A DNA stretch of 64,000 nt from Blepharisma japonicum (lineage: Eukaryota; Ciliophora; Heterotrichea; Heterotrichida; Blepharismidae), in contig CATKHK010000056.1 of NCBI GenBank assembly GCA_949751835.1, forward strand, positions 62,001-126,000, written 5' to 3'. Within the stretch, counting starts at the first letter, position 1; every line of letters starts with the position of its first letter. The notes under the pieces are model-generated. The model saw only the letters and a list, made by a program, of their open reading frames with translations. It did not search any database and was not told the DNA's origin. Shown one piece after another: positions 21,922-32,146 of the stretch. The position numbers were made by a program, and so were the translations under genes.

Positions 21922-22641
21922 ATGAAATTTATGCAATCAATGGACAATATCCTGGTAAGCCAGCTTCAATCATACGGACCTTATTCAGGACGTAAAAGCA
22001 AGCTAGAAGCTAAAATCAAAAATTGCTTTTATAATGCAAAGCGAGCTTCAACAACTCCTCCTAAGAAAGAATATTTGAGGTGTAGAATTATACGTGGCCA
22101 TAAGCGTATTTTGCGACAGATCAAAAGCCAAAAGATTCCAACGAGAACAATAAATTCTTTTAACCCTAAAAACCCTACAGCATTGAAAATCTGGATGAAG
22201 CTCACAAAGGTTTTCCACAAGCATGAAGAAGTCCTTTTTCAAATTAGCCAAACAGAGAATGGTCCTAAAACTGATGGAAAATCTAAAAGAAAAGAAAAAT
22301 TTAAGTCAATTGCGAACAGCTTTAACTCAGGGTTCTGCAAGGAATATTTCACTCCTTATGGGGTGAGAGAATCTTATTATTACTATGTTGAGCTTTTATT
22401 TGTTGACTTAAATCCTAGAATTCTTTGTGATAAGTTTGAATTTAATTGTTGCAGAGGAAATCACAGTTTTCAATGCCTTGAAAAATGATTGCTAATGAAA
22501 AAATACATCAGCCAGTACATGATTGAAGAGCTCGGCTTAGAACCATTTTTTCCTAAGTCACTTCATAGCTACTCAATGCCAAGTCTCCTTTCTGATGATT
22601 GCTCTATAATTCAATCTCTTTACTTAAGCAATACAAATTAA
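21922..22641 (+). CDS. Unrecognised Cys-containing basic protein, paralogue 2 of a divergent pair
   Basis: A 239-aa frame ending in TAA, reading the TGA at 22486-22488 (CLEKW) as Trp. It is clearly similar to the 277-aa gene at 19324 over about 215 residues. Shared blocks are RKSKLEAKIKNCFYNAKR, KKEYLRCRIIRGHKR, SQTENGPKTDGKSKRKEK, YGVRESYYYYVELLF and CCRGNHSFQCLEKW. The Trp at residue about 91 is TGG here and TGA in the other copy. The C-terminus diverges after SMPSLLS and is about 40 residues shorter, so one copy has gained or lost its tail. Function unknown. Confidence 0.7.
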
Positions 22642-23447
22642 GTTGGTGAAATTGTATAGCAAGACAGACCCTGAAGCTCGTAAATACCTGTACAGTGGGC
22701 TGTTTTTTGAAGTCAATATTTCATATTTAATTAATTTAGTCCAACAGAAATCAGAAGCCTTAAATTAATATATAAAAAAGTCTAGAATTGAGATTATTGA
22801 TTAAAGAATAAGATTACAAAAAGTGACCGTTAAATTTCAGGAATTATTTTTATTAGATTTCCACTAAATATTTTTTTTGATTTCAGGAACTGGCAATTAA
22901 TTATTTTGAAGGCATTAAGAAGTTCTCAAGGCTTGAGAAGGATTTTTGGGATTTGTTAGATGATACTTTTTGCCCAAAATTTTCATATTTAAAACCAGCC
23001 AGCCATATTCTTAGGATTATTATGATGGAAAAATGGAACAAAATAAAGTTTTAATTATGATAAAATCCTTTGAAAAAGGATAGATTTAATAAAATTTACA
23101 ATCAAGATATTCTTAAGAATAAATTAAGGGCTTATTATCCAAAGGATTATGCTATTTAATTATCAAATATTTTAATTTATCATCTTGCTAATCTATTTAG
23201 CACAATGAATTCATTTTAATCTTAACTTAGCTCATTTATCTAATTTTCCAATAATAGGAATTTTTCGTATGCTTTTACTCATTAATCTTGGGAGTTAAAA
23301 TCATTTTATATTGTGAAAAATCTATAGAAAGGGGCAGTTTCTCAAACTATTAACTTATATCTAATTATTATATCTGCAGCTGAATATTGACTTATCACAA
23401 TAATTTAGATAAAATATAGATTTTTATATAAATCACATATAATATAG
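22642..23447. other. Intergenic with probable decayed coding fragments
   Basis: Two open pieces on the plus strand look coding but are not joined to any gene. One, at about 22640-22767, reads KLVKLYSKTDPEARKYLYSG onward to a TAA. The other, at about 22880-23055, reads ELAINYFEGIKKFSRLEKD and EKDFWDLLDDTF before a TAA. They are separated by stop-rich sequence, and the second begins just after TTTGATTTCAG, which resembles a splice acceptor. The first overlaps the end of paralogue 2 in another frame. A broken gene is likely; its family is unknown. The remainder to 23447 is AT-rich and featureless. Confidence 0.35.
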
Positions 23448-24614
23448 CTAATATTTAACTTTCACTTCATAATTCAATTCAATTGTTTGTTCAGGCATCA
23501 CATTGTTACCTATATCAGTTGCTAAAAATCTAACTCCTACCATTTCAGCAGCTGATTTTTCAATAGGAAATTTTGATTCACCTAGAACCATCATGTCATC
23601 CAATTCATTGTCAAGCAAAATTTGGTCTTTACTTTGGTTTTCTTCGAGCTTTCTCTTGAAATATTGAGAATTTCTTAAACTTCCTCTGGAGCTGCCATGC
23701 GATCCTACAGTTCTTATAAATTCTTGGCTTGTGTTACTTCTATGTCTAATTGTAGTGTATAGCCCACTTAATTGTCCTCCTATAGGAATCCACACTTCAC
23801 CAGGAACATCTGACTTTGGCCACTGTCTAAGTGTTAAATTTCAAGCTAAAACACCATATTTATCTTTCAATGGAACTATTTTATCTAGCAATTCGCATTC
23901 TTCTTTTTTCTGTCTAAAATTTGGGGCTGAGTTTAGCCTTAAATCTTGCGGTTCCTTTTTCAGTTTTTGAGATAGAAAGTTAGAAATTTTGTGCCAAGAA
24001 TGGCTTGCTGAGTAATAATTCTCTAAAGAATGAGTTTGCATTGTTTCAGTTATCCTCTGGCCTGTTTTTAACGACTTCAGCAATCTTTCTTCCGCTTCTG
24101 CTTCTTTTTTCATACCTTCTTTAATCTGCTGAATTTTTTCCTTATATTTTACTTCTGGATTTACGATAACCGTTGGTTTTCTTGATAGATTTTGGAAACT
24201 TAAAGTTTTTACAGGCTTTTGTATTACTTCAGCAGCACTGATAACTGTGACACATTTTTTAACTTTAGATAAAATTTCTTTATTGCTCGGGGTTATGGGA
24301 GGATTTTTTTCGGATTCTGGGGTAAGTATATGGGGATTTATTTCAAATTTTCCTGTATTTGGATTTTTTATGCGTAAAAAGTGAATTGGCTTGCCTGAAG
24401 ATTCTAATAAAAAATCTTCCTCGATTGATCCTGGAAGGGGAGTTTCAGATGGCTGGGGTTTGATTACTTTATGAGCAACACGTATGGTTTTTTGAGTTAC
24501 TGCTGCTTCTTGATTTTGTGGGGTAAAAAGCCTCTTACGGACTTTTATAGTTTTTGGGCTAGGCTTCTTATTTTCTTGAGTATAGAAAGAGGTTGGAATT
24601 TGTAAAAAGTCCAT
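23448..24614 (-). CDS. Unrecognised protein, Lys/Pro-rich N-terminus
   Basis: A 388-aa frame ending in TAG; the TGA at 23841-23843 (complement) is read as Trp in GVLAWNLTL. The first 170 residues are basic and Pro/Thr-rich with repeated short basic motifs (KTIKVRKRLFTPQN; KTIRVAHKVIKPQ), probably disordered. Residues about 170-230 are helical (KEKIQQIKEGMKKEAEAEERLL). The block DKYGVLAWNLTLRQWPKSDVPG followed by VWIPIGGQL near 252-285 looks like a conserved core. The tail includes acidic DNELDDMMVLGESKF. No domain recognised. It is divergent from the next gene with 335 nt between the start codons. Confidence 0.7.
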
Positions 24615-24949
24615 ATTTTGAAGGAGGAAGTTACTACTTATAAAATGTTAAATGGCAAAACTCCCTTAAAAAATAAAATAAATCGAAATATTAATTCAGT
24701 ATTACCATTGCGTTATTATTTTATTTAAATTAAAAATTTATTAAAAGAGCTATTGCTATTTAGCATTAAATTTCTAATAAATCATATTGAAATCCTTTTA
24801 AATGATACTTAATTTTCTAGAAAATATTTTAAATTTTCTTTTGCATAATTTTAATTTAGCAAGGTATTTCACAACATGATATATTATCGAATTAAGGTAT
24901 TTTCTATTGTCTATCAGTTGCAAAAACATTCAGTAAAAATGGTAAAATA
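24615..24949. other. Intergenic, divergent promoter region
   Basis: 335 bases of AT-rich sequence between two divergent unrecognised genes. It is stop-dense; no RNA gene or repeat seen. Confidence 0.5.
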
Positions 24950-25510
24950 ATGATCTCTTATAGAGACTCTAGCTCTAAAAAGAAAATCGACAATGCTCTA
25001 CTCCCAGAATCTAGTCCTGGGTCTCCAGATAAATTAAATCAAGCAGTTCCTAAATCTTTTTCAGTGCTTAAATATTCAAATTATGTACTTCAGCCTCTGA
25101 AAGTCCGGGCAAGCTTAAATAGTGAAAAATTTTCTGGCTTTATGCCATTTAAAGATCAAGGACATTTAAAATGCAACCTTGAGCCAATAAAAAGTGTCCA
25201 AGACTTTTTTAATGAAGATGACTCATTTGTTTCGGATTTAGTGAATGTCCTTTCATCTCCTCAAATACCTGTGAGGCAGCGAAAAATCAAAGAATTTGAA
25301 AAAATTTATGTCCCTGAAAGCAGGATGGGATCTTCTAGAAAATTAATTTCAAATCCTAAGACGGGATTTGTGGCTAAGCCAAGGTTTGTGCCAGCAATTA
25401 ATCAAAAACACATACCACGAATCACAACTTCCAGAAAATTCAAAAGAGAATCATACTTGAACCATGTAAAATATGCAAGAGAATTTTATTATGACTTTAA
25501 TCTATTATAA
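24950..25510 (+). CDS. Unrecognised basic protein
   Basis: A 186-aa frame ending in TAA, with the ATG preceded by GTAAAATA. It is basic and Ser/Pro/Lys-rich with little hydrophobic core, no membrane segment and no Trp. Patches such as FQ-poor FEKIYVPESRMGSSRKLI and the C-terminal KFKRESYLNHVKYAREFYYD look conserved. It could be an intrinsically disordered cytoskeletal or basal-body protein, but nothing proves this. It is followed 231 nt later by the TTLL gene on the same strand. Confidence 0.6.
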   Translation: MISYRDSSSKKKIDNALLPESSPGSPDKLNQAVPKSFSVLKYSNYVLQPLKVRASLNSEKFSGFMPFKDQGHLKCNLEPIKSVQDFFNEDDSFVSDLVNVLSSPQIPVRQRKIKEFEKIYVPESRMGSSRKLISNPKTGFVAKPRFVPAINQKHIPRITTSRKFKRESYLNHVKYAREFYYDFNLL

Positions 25511-25741
25511 TACCCTGAGTTAAAAAATTATGGCATTTTAATCGTGTTTTAGACTTTAAAAATAATTACCTTTTATAATAATTTAAATATTATCTTGATA
25601 TATGAGAATATGTTTTTTGCATTAAAATTAGCTAATTTTTGTTTATTTATTATTACGCTTTGTCAGTAAAAATCATAATTTCATGCATAAATATAACTTT
25701 CTTCATAATCTAAATTTCCATTTTTCCCATTTCAATAAGAA

Positions 25742-28700
25742 ATGGAAATTGAGCTTCCAGCATTTGAAGAAATTTATGATTTTAATGAAACCGACCTCCA
25801 TACCCATCATGATGCTATTTCCAAAGCCCTTCAATCAGCTACTTTTTCTCCTTCTGAAAAATGAACAAGGAAGGCTCAAAGAATTTTAGAGCTGATAGAA
25901 ATAGAAATTGATGAAAGAGTAAGCATAAACCAAATTACTATGTTTTGTGTTAAAGAATTTAATTCAGATCTATATAAAGAAATTGAAAAAGAAGAAATAA
26001 GCACTCAAGCTACAATAGAATCGAATGATGAATATAAAAGCGAAAGCAGAGAGGATGAAGACATAGGCGAAAAACTGTGAAAACAGAGGGGAAATATTAG
26101 AAAAAATAGAGATTTCGTAAAAAATGTATTGAAAAATACACATGTTGAAAAAACTGTTGTCATTGGAGGAAGTAGCGTTCCAGTCGCTAAAAAGATTGAA
26201 AGTTTTACTAATATCAAACCAACGGTAAAAAAAGAAAAGAAAACTCAAGACACCCCAACTAAAAAGAAGGACTTGGAGAGAAAAGACAGCATACCAAGAA
26301 TTCAAAATAATGTTAAAAAACAAACAAAAACCGTCGAAAATCAGAAAACATCTGAGAATAAGCAAGGATCAATTCATAGAGCAAGTTCAGAAATTAAAGA
26401 AAAAGAAATAAACAAAAAATCCGCTACTTTAAAAAGAGAAAATTCCTTGGAAAGTACAATTAAAAAGAAAAACGATAAAAATGTAAAGGATGTAGGAAAA
26501 GATCAAAGTGTTAAAAATGCAAAAATAAAACCTGAAAGTAAAGTAACAAAAAGTGAGTTAAAAAAAGAAGAAACTAAAGAAAAAAGACAGGATGAAAGTC
26601 AAGAAATAAAGAAAATAGATAGTAAAATAAATGAAAACCTTAATGAAGAAAATAAAGGTGAAGCTATCAGAGAAAATTTGTTAAATAAAGTATATGAAGA
26701 AAGAAAAAATACATTTGAATCAAAAGTAGAATCTCAGCTTTTGGAAGAGAGCTGTAAAACTATTGAAGAAAATCTTTTATTAACTGAAGAGAACAAAGAA
26801 AGTTCATCTAGTTGTGAAACTGAAACAAAAAATATACAAAATGAAAGATATATTGAAGAAACTTTTTCAATGCCAGAAAAATCAAATGACAATAAATCTG
26901 ACTCTGAAAATGAACCAAAATATGAAGAAAACATAGATATAGGAGAAGAAAGTATTGGGATAACTCATGAAAATTCAGTATCCCAATCAGATTTTCAAGA
27001 AGAAAAATCAGTATCTTCTATATCCCAAGAAGTCCCGGCAGGGCCTCTTATACAAGAATCTTCTCATCAAATGACAATCACAATTGCGAAACCTACTGAG
27101 ACTTTAGATCCATCTACAATATCTGAAATCACCAAAAACTCTGATGACGTTTTAATCACACAAACTAAAGAAGGAATGCATTTTTACTCATCAAACCACC
27201 AAAAACTGCAAAATATCCGTGAATTAATTTCTAAAAATAAAAAAGAGCAAGTTCAAGAAAGCCAAAAATCAAGTGATGAAGAAGAATATGAAGAAGAAAT
27301 AGAAAAGCCAGTATTAGAACCTCAGATAATTAAAGCTGCAAAGCCTCCTTTACCTCATAAGCCTCAGCCAAAACCTGCTCAAAAAGAACCTCCAAAACAA
27401 GAGAAAAAGACTCCAGTTAAAAAACCAATCCCAAAGCCTCCTAAAGAAACTCCTATAGATGCTGTAGACTACACAGGAATTTATAAATCATTTCTCGATA
27501 TTTTCGCTGGATCTGGCAAAATTCGTGACTTTAATCCAGTTGCGGCTCTACGTGAGGCTCATCAAATGTTCAAAGAATTTCAATCTCTTCTTACCAGTCC
27601 AGAATTCGAAATTCACACAAAATTCAAGCTTTCTTTGGCTCCTTTAGAAATAAACCCAAGAGATCTTGTAAATCAAGGAAAAGAATTTTTAAGGCCATCA
27701 GTTCCATGTGATAAAGAAATGTATTTTAGAGTTGTCAGGGCAAGACCAGAAGTATATGATATTGTAAGCAGAGGTTTTAATAAGAAAAAAGGCTGAACTG
27801 AGCTTCCTCATGGTATGAATTTGAAATTTACCTGAAATGTGATGTGGACTTGGTCAAAACCTCGAATAGAACTTCCAAAACTACTTGTTTGACAAAAAGT
27901 CAACCATTTCCCTGAAACAAAGAATTTCTCGAGAAAAGATCTACTTAAAAAAAATATTGAAAAAATAATGAAAGTTTCAGCAAAATGTAGCCAATTATGG
28001 AAAATAATCCCACAAACTTATTGTTTACCCCAGGAATATGTGCAATTTGTTGATAATTATACAGAGCTAGAAAACTCAGATTCTAGCAGAAATGTATGAA
28101 TTATGAAACCTATAGGGAAAAGCAGAGGACGTGGAATTTCAGTGATTAATGATTTAAATCAAGTTACATATGGTGAGCCGATGGTAATTCAACGATATAT
28201 TATGAATCCTTTATTATTAGACGGATATAAATTCGACCTAAGGCTTTATATTTTAATTACAAGTTTTTCCCCTCTTGAAGTATTTCTATATAAAGAAGGA
28301 TTTGCAAGGGTAAGCACGGTGCCATTTTCCTTAAACCCAGACAAGCTTTCCAACAAATTCATTCATTTAACAAATTCTTCTATACAAAAATATAACCAAA
28401 ATTCCCAAAATGAGACAGTTGATGCCATTTTTGGAGGAACAAAACTTGCTTTGAAAACTTTGAAAGAAAGACTAGGAAGGTCTGGCGTCGATTGAGAAAA
28501 AATTTGGGCACAAATAAAAGAAATTGTACTGAAAAGCTTGATTGCAGTGCAAAACGAGATCCCAAGCTTGGAATGCTGCTTTGATTTAGTAGGATATGAT
28601 GTCATGATTGATTCAAACTGCCAATGCTGGCTAATTGAAATTAACTCAAGCCCAAGCTTAGCCAGAGAAAATTATTTAGATGATCTTGTCAAGCAACAAT

Positions 28701-28990
28701 TAATTGACGACACGCTTGATTTAGTTGATCCTCTCTATTTCAATCATAAAGAGCTGCTTAATGTTTTAGATCGAAGAATGCATGAACTACAAAAAGGGCA
28801 GTTTAACAACTGCGTTTCTCAAATGAATATTGACCTCACCAAAATACTAGGTGGCAAAAAACCTCGCCCATTTGGCCAACTCCCAGAAAAAGTGGGAAAT
28901 TACGAGTTGATATCTCCATCTCCACTTTCCGAAAAACTACAAAAATTAGCTTATCCGCGAGGGTTAAAAGATAATAATTTCAATTTGTAA
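25742..28990 (+). CDS. TTLL: Tubulin tyrosine ligase-like (TTLL) enzyme with long acidic/basic N-terminal extension
   Basis: Reading several TGA codons as Trp gives one 1,082-aa frame from the ATG at 25742 to a TAA. Residues about 690-1010 are the TTL ATP-grasp domain: FPETKNFSRKDLL, then WIMKPIGKSRGRGI (about 785-798, its Trp a TGA), then VIQRYIMNPLLLDGYKFDLR, LTNSSIQKY and LIEINSSPSL near 963. These are the nucleotide- and Mg-binding elements of TTLL glutamylases and glycylases; the SRGRGI form recalls TTLL2/TTLL5-type enzymes. It likely adds Glu or Gly chains to tubulin in cilia or cortex. Residues about 130-600 are Lys/Glu/Ser-rich and probably disordered, with a Pro/Lys stretch (PKPAQKEPPKQEKKTPVKKP) just before the catalytic half. 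Its stop lies 3 nt from the stop of the convergent gene. Confidence 0.85.
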
Positions 28991-28993
28991 ATT

Positions 28994-29392
28994 TTAAGCT
29001 TTTATTATGTTTTCTAAGTTTGCTTGTTGAGCTTCAATTTTCTTATTTCTCAAAATCCTCCAATTATAAACTAAAAATATTGCACTTATTGCTGAAATAA
29101 TAAAAAACCATGAAAAACTTGATAAAATTGTAGCCTTTGCAGGGAAGCATGAAGACACATATGAAATTTCTTGTGTAGAATTCGCCAGTGTATTTCTCAT
29201 TGTACAAAAAACAGTTTGATAGTATCCTGAATAAGCACAGACGTCAAAAGTCCTTAATTCTTCGAAAGAGCATGAAATGCATTCGCTGTGCTTGTCACAA
29301 ATAGGATCTGAAAAGTTTTCTATGTCTAATGGGACTTGGCTACCTTGATTTAAAGAGTTCACAAAGGGCAAGATAAAAAGGTAGAAAATCAT
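28994..29392 (-). CDS. JTB-like small type I membrane protein
   Basis: A 132-aa frame ending in TAA. A hydrophobic signal peptide (MIFYLFILPFVNSLNQ) is followed by about 70 lumenal residues with spaced cysteines (C-x5-C-x2-C-SFEELRTFDVC-AYSGYYQTVFC, later SSCFP). A membrane helix (about 90-111) and a short basic tail (NWRILRNKKIE) follow. The Cys order, the G-Y after the third Cys group and the C-terminal helix plus tail match the JTB (jumping translocation breakpoint) family. Animal JTB has been linked to mitochondria and cytokinesis. The identification is from pattern only. The gene ends 3 nt from the TTLL stop and starts 19 nt after the next gene's stop. Confidence 0.6.
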   Translation of the reverse strand: MIFYLFILPFVNSLNQGSQVPLDIENFSDPICDKHSECISCSFEELRTFDVCAYSGYYQTVFCTMRNTLANSTQEISYVSSCFPAKATILSSFSWFFIISAISAIFLVYNWRILRNKKIEAQQANLENIIKA

Positions 29393-29411
29393 ATTTATTT
29401 AAATAATTTTT

Positions 29412-31478
29412 TTAAGACATTAGCTCAGAAAAAGACGGCTTGGATGGGCTTCTTGCACGTGCAAACATATTTGGATATTTTTGCTTGATAGGTTTTATCA
29501 TGTCTGATTTCTGAAAAGTTGGCTGAGAATTACCTGCAGAAATCCCAAGAATAGTCGGCCCTTGAGACTGGCTTAATCTTTCCATCAGTGAACAGATTCT
29601 TTGGACTGCTGTCGCATTTTTAACATACGATAAATCTGCAGCTATAAGTGCTAATGATTCCACAAATAAATGCTGATCAATAACCTCTACTTCAGTTTGC
29701 TCTGGGGCTCTCCAATCATTTGCTACTGAATTTACAGACCCTTGGGCTTCTGGATGTTCAGTTTGTGCATAAATTCCTGCTAATGTATAAAAATATCTTA
29801 ATAATTTTGCCTTTGAAATCAGGTCAGGAAACAGTTCAAAATCTTTTGCGAACTTTGCAAAGGCGGTGAAATTCATATAGCCTCTGGTGTCGGCGTAAAA
29901 ATTGTAATAAGGAAGCATGACCTTGTGGATAACGCCAAGAATTTCGATGACTTCTTCGTCTCTGAGCATGTCCATAAGAGTTTTAACGTATAAGCTGTTA
30001 ATTCCTCTCTGTTGACTTCAGTCTGTTTCTAACTGTAAAATATGATTTTCTATGAGCGATATATAAGCTTCTTCTAGCAGGCAGTCTGGGTAGGTTTTCA
30101 TTGCCACAATTTCTAGTGCTTTAAGGAACTGTTGAAATTCCATTCTCCCGTTACTGTTAGAATTTTGCAGTGATAAATGTGATTTTGGGCCAAATTTAAT
30201 TCCATTACGTTTGGTAGGATTTGCATAATTTCCTGTTAATTTTGAAAATAATAAGTCAATATCTACCTTTGTTAGCCCACTAGCTGTTGAACTTACTGAA
30301 ACATCAAAATTGTCAGCTCCTTTAGGTTCTTTTAATAAGTGGCAATCTTTTAGCATTTTTATAAGTTTTGAAGATTTTAGCCTTGTGGTATTCATAGGCT
30401 CACCATATGAACAATATGCTTGAAAAATCCTCTGAAGCCTTTCTAAGTACTTTTCCAAGCTTTCTAACCCCAAAGGATCTAAATTGAGTGCAGAAATACT
30501 CTGAGTAGCTTGGGAGATTTCATATTCTTGCTCTGACTGAGAAACGCTTTGCATTTGTGATTGAGTTTGCATGTCTTCTGTATTCAAAATAATTCTTTCA
30601 ATTAGATCTCGACTAGGAAGTAATGAATCTTTCGCAGTTCTTGGTCGGTGCTTGTGGACTGTATGGTTTTCTTTGGCAAGTTCCATTCTTTCTAGCAAGA
30701 TTAAAAGTTTTTCTGGAGGTGGACAGGCATTTAATTGAGAATCATGAGAATAGCCTACCAGTGCACTCATATACAAAAAATATAAAAATTTACTGAACGA
30801 AAAGTGGGTTCCAGTTTCATGTGAAGGATTTGGCAATAACGCTTGTGCTGGTGGAAATTGCCCTTGAAACAGCACCACATCTTTTCATAACTTGATAACT
30901 GTGGATTTATTTATCAGTTGTGGGCAAATATCAAAATCTCTTAAAAATAAATGCAGTGCACTTTGGGATTTATTCGTTTTTTGAGCAGATTTATCATTGC
31001 CAGCCAATTCTCATGGAAAATAAGTAGCATACAGGTCTTTAAGTGGAGAAATTACGCTATGAATAATTTCTCTCACATCTTCATTTAGCTCAATTGCATC
31101 TGGGTGAAAAATCTGGTGAGGAGCCCTCATGTTGGTACAAAGAGGCATGAAATGATTTGTTAATAATTTTTCTAACGTTTCCCTAGGGTCATTTTGGAAC
31201 TCATCAATAAATTTTACTTCGGCGATTCTTGGTATTGTGTTCACGAATACTTCGAATTTCATGTGCGGTCTATGACGATTTTCAGAACAAAAAATAATGT
31301 CAACTTTCTGAGGGGTAAATTCTTGGTCAATTAGCCCAGCATCTTGGATCATTTTTTGGTATTTAATAGAAGTCATATAGGTGTTCGAAACTGCTGGGCC
31401 TGAATTGGTGTATTTTATAAAAATATTCCTAAGGACTTCTTCCCAGTCATAAGTAGATGAAGTCTTTTCGTATGCCAT
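29412..31478 (-). CDS. Protein with two p25-alpha (TPPP)-like repeats
   Basis: Joining across TGA (Trp) gives 688 aa ending in TAA. Residues about 10-105 (WEEVLRNIFIKYTNSG, YMTSIKYQKMIQDAGLI, VDIIFCSENRH, MKFEVFVNTIPRIAEVKF) and about 345-445 (LERLQRIFQAYCSYGE, KSSKLIKMLKDCHLL, KVDIDLLFSKLTG, MEFQQFLKALEIVA) both follow the p25-alpha layout. That layout is an EF-hand-like helical fold with the K-L-x-K-D and V-D-I-x-F motifs. p25-alpha/TPPP proteins bind and bundle microtubules; apicortin is an alveolate relative. The region between repeats is Ser/Gln-rich and the C-terminal 200 residues are helical. Two copies in one chain could crosslink microtubules. That role is inference. Confidence 0.65.
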
Positions 31479-31513
31479 TTTATACTTTGATTATAATAAA
31501 TTTTGATATAAAT

Positions 31514-32110
31514 TTATCCTAGTCTTTCAAATCTCGACTTCATCTGATCTTCAGTCAAATTCACTCCACCTGTTAGCGGGGTTTCTCCAAGTTGTTCTTG
31601 AATATTAATGTTGTGCTCGCTTGCGATCATTCCTAGTAGAGAATCAACTTGTTCTTTCGGTGTAGAAACTGTAGTGGTAGAGTTCAATGATTCATTGATA
31701 TACCCCGATGCGACGTCTAAGTCTTCAAAACATTTTTCGAACTGACTCATTGTTTGACTGATATTTTCTAAGTTCATATTCTGAAGGACTCTATTCATCT
31801 GAGGGATTACTCTTTGGAATTGGTGAGTCATGTTTTCAGTTCTTGCTGCCGATTGGATCCTGGAGCAGACTGCATCCATTTTGCTTGATAGTCTTAAGTA
31901 ATTTAGAGCTTCATTTTTCTTTCTTATAGCATTTTCAGCATAAATCCTTGCAGTATCAATTAAACCTTTTTCAAGGTACTTTTTGGCTTTATCTTTTTCG
32001 ATTTTTTCCTCTTTTTCACTACGCTGTGATTCTTTTTGTAGCTGCTTCGAGGCGAGTCTCATATTAAAAATCGTGTCTTCTAGTTGTTGGCTCGAGCTTT
32101 TTCCTCCCAT
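31514..32110 (-). CDS. CHMP1: ESCRT-III subunit CHMP1 (Did2/Vps46)
   Basis: A 198-aa protein ending in TAA, the usual length of CHMP1. It starts MGGKSSSQQLEDTIFNMRLA and continues with the basic helix-1/helix-2 core typical of ESCRT-III (KYLEKGLIDTARIYAENAIRKKNEALNYL). The mid region FQRVIPQMNRVLQNMNLENI follows. The acidic C-terminus ends LTEDQMKSRFERLG, a MIT-interacting motif that recruits Vps4. It acts in late ESCRT-III assembly in endosome sorting and membrane scission. The ATG at 32110 matches the family N-terminus. The frame is open 18 codons upstream, but that part overlaps the divergent gene. It is transcribed away from the EF-hand gene with only 36 nt between the start codons. Confidence 0.9.
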   Translation of the reverse strand: MGGKSSSQQLEDTIFNMRLASKQLQKESQRSEKEEKIEKDKAKKYLEKGLIDTARIYAENAIRKKNEALNYLRLSSKMDAVCSRIQSAARTENMTHQFQRVIPQMNRVLQNMNLENISQTMSQFEKCFEDLDVASGYINESLNSTTTVSTPKEQVDSLLGMIASEHNINIQEQLGETPLTGGVNLTEDQMKSRFERLG

Positions 32111-32146
32111 TTTTATTGTTACTACAATTATTAGATTAAAATCGCG
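32111..32146. promoter_or_regulatory. 36-nt divergent gap, minimal bidirectional promoter
   Basis: The only sequence between the start codons of CHMP1 (-) and the EF-hand gene (+). It is AT-rich with TTATTAGATTAAAA near the centre. Both promoters and both 5' UTRs must fit here or reach into the neighbouring coding region. Confidence 0.5.
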
